Below, one piece after another: positions 1 to 4,116 of a stretch of 7,340 nt of DNA (positions are counted from its first letter, which is position 1; each line of letters starts with the position of its first letter). The position numbers and the translations under genes were made by a program. This stretch comes from CAYLTX01 sp046545675. Its GTDB lineage: Bacteria > Myxococcota_A > Bradymonadia > Bradymonadales > Bradymonadaceae. The stretch is taken from positions 1 through 7,340 of the forward strand of contig JBKGZI010000318.1 in NCBI GenBank assembly GCA_046545675.1. Reading direction: 5' to 3'. The notes beneath the pieces are model-generated. The model was not told where the DNA came from. It ran no database searches and saw only the letters and a program-made list of their open reading frames with translations.

Positions 1-363
1 CTGTTCGGCCGTTTCCTCTTCGGCCTTTTCTTCTTCGGCCTCTTCGGCCTCTTCGGCCTCTTCGGCCTCTTCGGCCTCTTCGGCCTTTTCTTCCTCTTCG
101 GCCTCTTCGGCCGCTTCGGCCGTTTCTTCTTCGACCTCTTCGGCCTTTTCTTCCTCTTCGGCCTCTTCGGCCTCTTCTTCCTCTTCGGCCGCTTCTTCCT
201 CTTCGGCCGCGGCTTCTTCTTCTCTTTCTTTGCGGTTCGTATCGCGGGGAGTGGGTTTTCGAGCCGGCTGAGCATCCGATGGAGCGTTGTCACCGCGACG
301 GAGCACAACGGCTGCAACTAACACCAGAGCGACGACTCCAGCAGCAATGGCGATCACTTCCAT
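1..363 (-). CDS. Membrane-anchored Glu/Ala-rich protein, N-terminal part; candidate FtsY (SRP receptor)
   Basis: The frame is open from an ATG at 363-361 to the left edge, giving 121 codons with no stop, so the gene is partial. Residues 1-21 (MEVIAIAAGVVALVLVAAVV) form one hydrophobic helix followed by RR. A short Pro/Arg/Asp linker follows (about 22-48), and from about residue 49 the protein is almost pure Glu and Ala with a few Lys, Thr and Val. An N-terminal membrane helix followed by a long acidic A/E-rich region is the layout seen before the NG GTPase domain of FtsY, the signal recognition particle receptor, in deltaproteobacteria, so FtsY is my best guess. The GTPase domain would lie outside the window, so the guess is untested. 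TolA-, TonB- or IF-2-like acidic proteins are alternatives. A weak GGGA lies 5 bases upstream of the ATG. That this is a real gene is much surer than its name. Confidence 0.72.
   Translation of the reverse strand, partial: MEVIAIAAGVVALVLVAAVVLRRGDNAPSDAQPARKPTPRDTNRKEREEEAAAEEEEAAEEEEEAEEAEEEEKAEEVEEETAEAAEEAEEEEKAEEAEEAEEAEEAEEAEEEKAEEETAEQ
34..87. repeat. 9-bp tandem repeat (TTCGGCCTC) encoding Glu-Glu-Ala
   Basis: Five perfect head-to-tail copies of TTCGGCCTC occupy 34-78. A sixth, differing in its last base, ends at 87. On the minus strand each copy reads GAAGAGGCC, that is Glu-Glu-Ala, so gain or loss of copies keeps the frame. Degenerate copies of the same units extend over most of 1-225. 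The tract lies in the acidic linker of the partial membrane protein and is a likely site of length variation between strains. Confidence 0.9.
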
Positions 364-450
364 ATTCGTCCCGTCTCAACTCGATCTTGGCGAGTCACGG
401 CCAACAGAGTTGACCTTACGCCTCATTCGCTATGCATTCGTTCTGATACA

Positions 451-480
451 AGCATACACCTGTAGGCGCCCAAACCCCAA
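451..480 (-). promoter_or_regulatory. Possible sigma-70-like promoter for the 1-363 gene
   Basis: On the minus strand, TTGGGG (480-475) and TATGCT (456-451) are separated by 18 bases. The -10 box keeps three to four of the six consensus bases and is preceded by TG. Transcription would start near 444, giving a leader of about 80 bases before the ATG at 363. The rest of the 181-base gap (364-544) shows no convincing hairpin terminator or small gene. The match is weak and could be chance. Confidence 0.25.
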
Positions 481-544
481 GTGTCCGCCCAACATCGACT
501 CAATCCCTTCGCTGGTCCCCTGCGGGCGTATCGAGAGTCGCGGC

Positions 545-877
545 CTACTCCGAGCGATCGTCGGCCTCGAGGCGCGCCTTGAACGCCTCGAGCTCCTGCT
601 CCTGCTCCAATTCGAGCAGTGGGTCGGGCTGCTCGCTCTCGCCGGTCAGCAACTTGGGCTCCTCAGCCTCTTCGGTGGACGAGCCGCTCAGCAGCTTCCG
701 GCCGGCCACAAATAAGACGTAGAGCGCGAGCAAAATAAGCGCCCACTTGAAGATAAATCCGGACAGATAAACCAGCACGGTCACCGCGGCGACCACCGCG
801 GCCGCACCGAGCCCCCACTTGAGCCAGTTCGGCCAACCGGTCCCGTCTGCGCCCTTCGATCCGTTATCGTCACTCAT
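545..877 (-). CDS. Small two-helix membrane protein with acidic C-terminal tail, function unknown
   Basis: This encodes 110 residues from an ATG at 877-875 to a TAG at 547-545. A GAGAGG Shine-Dalgarno lies 8 bases upstream of the ATG, which supports the start. Residues 1-20 are hydrophilic and Gly/Asp-rich, ending with Trp-rich WPNWLKW. Two hydrophobic segments follow at about 22-43 and 45-61, parted only by K44, so they probably form a tight hairpin in the inner membrane. Residues 62-110 are soluble and rich in Glu and Leu (LLELEQEQELEAFKARLE), which could form a short helix or coiled coil. No catalytic motif is visible and I do not recognise the family. It lies on the same strand as, and 181 bases upstream of, the Glu/Ala-rich membrane gene, so the two could be co-transcribed, but a separate promoter for that gene is also possible. 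The hydrophobic pattern, Shine-Dalgarno and codon use argue for a real gene. Confidence 0.75.
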   Translation of the reverse strand: MSDDNGSKGADGTGWPNWLKWGLGAAAVVAAVTVLVYLSGFIFKWALILLALYVLFVAGRKLLSGSSTEEAEEPKLLTGESEQPDPLLELEQEQELEAFKARLEADDRSE

Positions 878-936
878 AGTTGGTCCCTCTCTTATTTCTT
901 CTCGTAGTCTATGTCCAAAGGCATCGAAATCCCAGC

Positions 937-953
937 AGCGTACGCCGTACGCT
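937..953. promoter_or_regulatory. Perfect 17-bp palindrome, possible operator
   Basis: AGCGTACGCCGTACGCT is a perfect inverted repeat with 8-base arms around a single central C. It lies about 60 bases upstream of the ATG of the minus-strand gene at 877, a usual distance for a promoter-overlapping repressor or activator site. No regulator gene is in the window, so the binding protein is unknown. No run of T follows it on either strand, so it is not a terminator. The symmetry is seen in the sequence and the operator role is inferred. Confidence 0.45.
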
Positions 954-996
954 CAACGGCGACGAGTGAGACTCGGCCCAAACATGTGTGATCCAG

Positions 997-1053
997 TTCG
1001 GTGGCCGGCCAACCGGAGCGAAGGCCTCCGTGCCTTCGAGGCCAGCGTCGCAT
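997..1053 (+). repeat. Diverged inverted copy (A) of the intergenic repeat
   Basis: Read on the plus strand, this begins TTCGGTGGC and shares GGAGCGA and a terminal CGTC-like CAT with the minus-strand reading of copies B and C. Its middle is a perfect hairpin: CGAAGGC (1019-1025), a six-base loop, and GCCTTCG (1032-1038). Copy B has a hairpin of the same size at the same place with different stem bases. Copy A meets copy B head-on near 1052, where GCGTC-GCAT-GACGC (1045-1058) forms the tip of a larger fold. The relationship rests on short matching blocks and shared structure. Confidence 0.55.
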
Positions 1054-1100
1054 GACGCCCCCGACGCCAGGGACGGCGTCGCTCCAGTGGTGCCACCGAA
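1052..1100 (-). repeat. Intergenic repeat, copy B (49 bases)
   Basis: This is the first of two direct copies. It differs from copy C by one substitution and by three extra bases (GTC). It contains a perfect hairpin of CGACGCC (1062-1068), loop AGGGAC, and GGCGTCG (1075-1081). Its end GCCACCGAA (1092-1100) is the exact complement of TTCGGTGGC at 997-1005 in copy A. TCGCTCC (1079-1085) is also the exact complement of GGAGCGA (1015-1021). Confidence 0.9.
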
Positions 1101-1101
1101 T

Positions 1102-1147
1102 ATGACGCCCCCGACGCCACGGACGGCGCTCCAGTGGTGCCACCGAA
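1102..1147 (-). repeat. Intergenic repeat, copy C (46 bases)
   Basis: This is the second direct copy, separated from copy B by a single base. It lacks the GTC found in copy B, which breaks the outer part of the internal hairpin and leaves about four pairs. It keeps the terminal GCCACCGAA (1139-1147), so it could compete with copy B for pairing with copy A at 997-1005. The B-to-C spacing shifts the reading frame, which argues against coding. Confidence 0.9.
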
Positions 1148-1211
1148 ACCGAGCACGCTCGGCCAAAGCCGTCGGCTTGCCGTCGGTGCGCCGAGCCCTT
1201 ATTCTGTAGAG

Positions 1212-1225
1212 GTCGGCATACCGAC
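1212..1225. promoter_or_regulatory. Inverted repeat GTCGG-N4-CCGAC
   Basis: GTCGGCATACCGAC has perfect five-base arms around CATA. It lies about 140 bases upstream of the start at 1365. An AT-rich stretch follows at 1230-1243, which stands out in this GC-rich region and could be part of a promoter. Short palindromes of this size occur by chance, so this is only a candidate site. Confidence 0.25.
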
Positions 1226-1353
1226 ATTGCAAAAATATCAAATGACCCCCGGCGTCATGGCTTCGCAGGCACGGGTCGTATTTGGCGACGGTAAGCCAAT
1301 ACGGCAAACGTCCCTTTGGCGTGAGCGGTGCTCGGCGAGACCATGACCTTATC

Positions 1354-1359
1354 AGGTGG
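1354..1359 (+). promoter_or_regulatory. Shine-Dalgarno AGGTGG deciding the start at 1365
   Basis: AGGTGG lies five bases upstream of the ATG at 1365. The upstream in-frame GTG codons at 1356 and 1359 fall within or overlap this site, so they cannot use it. This favours ATG 1365 over GTG 1356 and makes the protein three residues shorter than the longest reading. Confidence 0.7.
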
Positions 1360-1364
1360 TGTAT

Positions 1365-3191
1365 ATGGCTGACGGTGATGATCGGAAGCTGCGCGAATTC
1401 AAGTGCGAATTGGCCGGGCTCATCGGCCGACACGCAGCGGGACTCGAAGAGAGCAGCATCTCGGAGGTGCTCGACGAATATTCCAATACCCTGCGAGGTG
1501 AGCCTCCCGTCGACTCCGATGAGCCGGACCAGCATACCGGCAGCCTGAGTGATAACTCCACGGTTCTGCTCCAGCCGAATACCGACATCCTGGCCGACGA
1601 GACACCTACCAGCGAAGCGCGTCGAGATCCGCCGACCATTCAGGTCGACCTGGATGAAGACGAAATAGCAAAACGCAAACTTCCCGATGCCGCCCTGCTG
1701 AAGAGGCGCTCGACCCGAAAGCATTCTCCGTCCTCAGCGACATCGAGCCGAGCGCCGGCCGCGACCCGGAAACCCACGCGAAGCAAGAGCAAGGCGCGGC
1801 GCACTGAACCCGAGCAGGATAAACAGACGGACCGACCGGCTTCACAAAACGCCTCAGACGCGCCGATCCTCACCCTGTTGAATCAGCTACGCCCGGCGGA
1901 TGCTGGCCCCGCGCATAGCTGGAAGGTCGACGATACACCGATCCCCCAGATATGGAGTCAGGTGGCCCGGCTCAGCGGCCCCTCGCTGCTCGAGGTGCGC
2001 GCGGGCAAGCGCGAGGCGAAGCTGGTGCTGCAAAACGGCCGAATTCACCACGTACAGCTTTTGCCCTATTCTGAGAAACGAAGCCTCTTGGCTTTTCTGC
2101 ACCGCAAAGGCTGCCTAAATACCGACCAGGCCATCCGGATTCGCCGGCACGCACGCAGCGAGGGCATCATTCAAGCTCGAGCGCTGTTGAAGACACCGGA
2201 GATCGTCTCCAAACGCGACGTGCTCGCGGGGGTGCGCACCGTCAATGCCCGCCTGATGAGCAAGGTATTGGACGCCAAGCTCGAGACGGCCGACTATTAT
2301 CAGCTAGACGCATTGCCGACGGAGCTTCAAATCACCTCGGTGCCTCTGGCGGGGGTGATATTCCGCCACGTACGCGCTGCCCACAGCGGCACGTATCAAG
2401 CGCCGCGCGATCACCTGATCGAGCGGCTGCAGGACATGCATTTGTCGCGCAACTCCAGCCTGACCGTCGGGATCAACGATCTCGGCCTCGAGCTGCACGA
2501 GCGCCCGTTGGTTGAACGTGTGCTCGAAAAGCCTCGCGCCCTCGACATCGTGATGCGGGACTCGCCGCTGCCACGAAACGACACTCTCGCTATTCTTGCC
2601 GGGCTCGAGGCGGTGGGGCTCTTGGAGGTCAGAACGCCGGGACTCGGGGTGGTTGGTTCGTCGAGCTACACCGTGTCGAGCAGTTCGTCGTCGAGCAGTT
2701 CGTCGTCGAGCAGTTCACCGTCGGGCAAGTCCAACGACCTACAAGCCGCGATCGCTCGCATCGATGCCATGGCGGCGCGCCTCGATCGTGACAATCACTT
2801 CGACGTCTTCGGCCTCCATTGGACAGCCTACGACGCCGAGATCGACCGACGCTACAAGGAGCTCGACAAGCAATTCAATCTGCTCAGCCAGCCGCTGGGC
2901 ATGGAGCCCGCAGATCGCAAGCGCCTGAAGAAGATCCGCGCCCGCCTCAAAAAGATCTACGCGATATTGTGCGAGCCCGAGCGTCGCAGCAACTATAGGC
3001 GCACGGTGGTGGTGCCCACCGCCCGTCGACAAACGGCCGCGAAACTCGAGGCGCTCGGCGATGCCGCTTTGCGGCGCAAATCCTACGAAAGTGCGCTGGA
3101 CTACTACCAGCGCCTCCTCGAGATCAGCCCCGACCACTCCAAAGCAGCCCGTCTGTTGCCCATGCTGCTCATGCGCACCAGTGGAGGCTAA
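1365..3191 (+). CDS. PATAN/DUF4388-like protein with degenerate J-like domain and TPR
   Basis: This encodes 608 residues (ATG to TAA) with no signal peptide or membrane helix, so it is probably cytoplasmic. Residues 1-45 look helical. Residues 46-165 are a polar linker, with a basic Ser/Arg/Lys tract at about 113-147. Residues about 195-300 resemble the PATAN/DUF4388 fold common in deltaproteobacterial signalling proteins: LSGPSLLEVRAG, then LVLQNGRIHHV with the typical NGRI at 224-227, then helices. Residues 300-430 are helical with no motif I can name. Fourteen serines (438-451) form a linker. Residues 477-547 resemble a DnaJ J domain (HFDVFGL, EIDRRYKEL, then CEPERRSNYRR). The HPD motif that stimulates Hsp70 is replaced by N505-L506-L507, so Hsp70 activation is unlikely. 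Residues 558-592 form one TPR-like unit. A scaffold or signalling-adaptor role is inferred. A gap of 183 bases separates it from the next gene. Confidence 0.85.
   Translation: MADGDDRKLREFKCELAGLIGRHAAGLEESSISEVLDEYSNTLRGEPPVDSDEPDQHTGSLSDNSTVLLQPNTDILADETPTSEARRDPPTIQVDLDEDEIAKRKLPDAALLKRRSTRKHSPSSATSSRAPAATRKPTRSKSKARRTEPEQDKQTDRPASQNASDAPILTLLNQLRPADAGPAHSWKVDDTPIPQIWSQVARLSGPSLLEVRAGKREAKLVLQNGRIHHVQLLPYSEKRSLLAFLHRKGCLNTDQAIRIRRHARSEGIIQARALLKTPEIVSKRDVLAGVRTVNARLMSKVLDAKLETADYYQLDALPTELQITSVPLAGVIFRHVRAAHSGTYQAPRDHLIERLQDMHLSRNSSLTVGINDLGLELHERPLVERVLEKPRALDIVMRDSPLPRNDTLAILAGLEAVGLLEVRTPGLGVVGSSSYTVSSSSSSSSSSSSSSPSGKSNDLQAAIARIDAMAARLDRDNHFDVFGLHWTAYDAEIDRRYKELDKQFNLLSQPLGMEPADRKRLKKIRARLKKIYAILCEPERRSNYRRTVVVPTARRQTAAKLEALGDAALRRKSYESALDYYQRLLEISPDHSKAARLLPMLLMRTSGG
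2676..2716 (+). repeat. 15-bp tandem repeat encoding a poly-Ser linker
   Basis: TCGAGCAGTTCGTCG occurs in two perfect copies (2676-2690 and 2691-2705) and a third cut to 11 bases (2706-2716). Every codon is serine, giving an uninterrupted run of 14 (residues 438-451). The tract separates the PATAN-like half from the J-like/TPR half. Because the unit is five codons long, changes in copy number would alter only the linker length. Confidence 0.9.
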
Positions 3192-3250
3192 GTAGTCTCG
3201 AGCCGACGAGCTCACCGCTCGCCCGCAGCTCATTTGGGCTCACTTTCGGG

Positions 3251-3280
3251 CTGACGATACCGCCGCAGCCGTGTTAGCGT
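3251..3280 (+). promoter_or_regulatory. Possible promoter for the LOR gene
   Basis: CTGACG (3251-3256) and TAGCGT (3275-3280) are 18 bases apart. The first matches four of six bases of the sigma-70 -35 box and the second three of six of the -10 box. Transcription would begin near 3287, about 90 bases before the ATG at 3375. The placement in the 183-base gap is right, but the match is weak. Confidence 0.28.
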
Positions 3281-3364
3281 GTAGACATTGGAAGAATTTC
3301 ATTCGAACTACGCTGCGCCGACGCATCGGACGCCGGCCCGCGTTCATTGTGTACTCGCTCCCAT

Positions 3365-3368
3365 GGAG
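3365..3368 (+). promoter_or_regulatory. Shine-Dalgarno GGAG deciding the start at 3375
   Basis: GGAG lies six bases before the ATG at 3375. Two upstream in-frame starts, TTG at 3288 and ATG at 3363, have no comparable site. The added residues would also be low-quality sequence outside the LOR domain, so ATG 3375 is chosen. Confidence 0.65.
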
Positions 3369-3374
3369 AGCCCC

Positions 3375-4007
3375 ATGTCTGCACCCGTGACCGAACAACC
3401 CCCCGTCGAAGAAGCCTCGAATCAGTCCACCGCGATGACCCGCTTTTCGGGCGACCAATTCTTGGCCCGCAAGAAGGTGTTCTCGTTTCTGGGCCAGAAA
3501 TTCCACATCTACGGGCCCGGCGGCGAGCTGCGCTTTTTCATCAAGCAAAAAGCCTTCAAGCTCAAAGAGGCGATCACCGTCTACGCCGACGAGACGATGA
3601 GCACGCCGATGCTCAAGATCCAGGCGCGCAGCATCATGGACTTCTCGGGCACCTACGACATCCACACCCCCGAAGGCGAGCACCTGGGCTCCTTCAAGCG
3701 CGAGGGCCTCAAGAGCATTTTGCGCGACAAGTGGCTCATTTTCGACACCGACGACAATCAAATCGGCATCATCGAGGAGGACTCGATGATGGCGGCCATG
3801 CTGCGCCGGTTCCTGAACAACCTGATCCCGCAGACCTTCAACGTCACCATCGGCGGGCAGCAAGTCGCCGTCTTCAAGCAGCACTTTAACCCGTTTGTCG
3901 CCAAATACGACATCGATTTCTCGCTGGACGACACCGGAGCCTTCGACCGCCGCATGGGCATCGCCGCGGTCATCCTGCTGCTGGCCATCGAGGGGCGCCA
4001 GAGTTGA
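3375..4007 (+). CDS. LURP-one-related (LOR) / Tubby-like C-terminal domain protein
   Basis: This encodes 210 residues (ATG to TGA), which is the usual size of bacterial LOR proteins. Residues 1-22 are a polar tail and the single LOR domain fills about 23-209. Features of the family are visible: FLARKKVFSFLGQKFHIYGP (29-48), a basic KQKAFKLKE (57-65), SFKREGLKSILRDKWLIFD (106-124), the FNPF turn (171-174), DRRMGIAA (191-198) and the final IEGRQ (205-209). The hydrophobic stretch 194-204 looks like a membrane helix, but in the related Tubby and scramblase folds this is the central helix buried in a beta-barrel, so the protein is probably soluble or membrane-associated. LOR, Tubby and scramblase domains share a fold and some bind phosphoinositides, but the role of bacterial members is not settled and I see no catalytic motif. 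It is probably transcribed separately, as gaps of 183 and 109 bases flank it. Confidence 0.85.
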   Translation: MSAPVTEQPPVEEASNQSTAMTRFSGDQFLARKKVFSFLGQKFHIYGPGGELRFFIKQKAFKLKEAITVYADETMSTPMLKIQARSIMDFSGTYDIHTPEGEHLGSFKREGLKSILRDKWLIFDTDDNQIGIIEEDSMMAAMLRRFLNNLIPQTFNVTIGGQQVAVFKQHFNPFVAKYDIDFSLDDTGAFDRRMGIAAVILLLAIEGRQS

Positions 4008-4047
4008 CGATGTGCGCCAATGTCGTCGGGAGGCTACGTCTGTGGCG

Positions 4048-4078
4048 TTGGCGCTGACGGGCGGTCTTGGAGTATAAA
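4048..4078 (+). promoter_or_regulatory. Candidate promoter for the TPM/coiled-coil gene
   Basis: TTGGCG (4048-4053) and TATAAA (4073-4078) stand 19 bases apart in the 109-base gap before the ATG at 4117. The -10 box matches five of six consensus bases, the best in this window, and TATAAA is unusual in such GC-rich DNA. The spacer is two bases longer than ideal. The predicted leader is about 32 bases and holds a GGAG (4107-4110). Confidence 0.4.
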
Positions 4079-4116
4079 GAGGGCTAGACAAACCTCGATA
4101 TACCCTGGAGACCACC

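Larger units (their letters stand above)
878..1364. other. Intergenic region between divergent genes, rich in palindromes and repeats
   Basis: This 487-base stretch separates the minus-strand gene starting at 877 from the plus-strand gene starting at 1365. I see no convincing protein gene in it. The open frames across it on both strands lack a good ribosome site and are interrupted at the repeats, whose 47-base spacing is not a multiple of three. It holds a perfect 17-bp palindrome (937-953), a CGAGT-GAG-ACTCG palindrome (963-975), three related repeat copies (997-1147), and weaker inverted repeats at 1212-1225, 1242-1258 and 1282-1299. The promoters of both flanking genes should lie here, but I found no strong -35/-10 pair. 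Confidence 0.7.

Noticed and set aside
1..225. Repeated units at the left edge as a CRISPR array or minisatellite outside a gene
   Set aside because: The units are 9 bp with no spacers, and they lie in a continuous minus-strand coding frame as Glu-Glu-Ala codons.
997..1147. Similar peptides from the repeat copies (FGGRPTGA, FGGTTGAT and FGGTTGAP-like), suggesting a coding repeat
   Set aside because: Copy A would be read on the opposite strand to B and C, and B and C are in different frames. The similarity follows from the DNA repeat and not from a protein.
909..1724. 271-residue minus-strand open frame spanning the intergenic repeats and the start of the 1365 gene
   Set aside because: It overlaps the well-supported plus-strand gene, has no good ribosome site, and its repeat-derived peptides are not in one frame because the copies are 47 bases apart.
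3192..3250. Possible terminator after the 1365-3191 gene (GCCCG ... CGGGC)
   Set aside because: The stem is only five pairs around a 20-base loop and no T-run follows it, so I do not annotate it.
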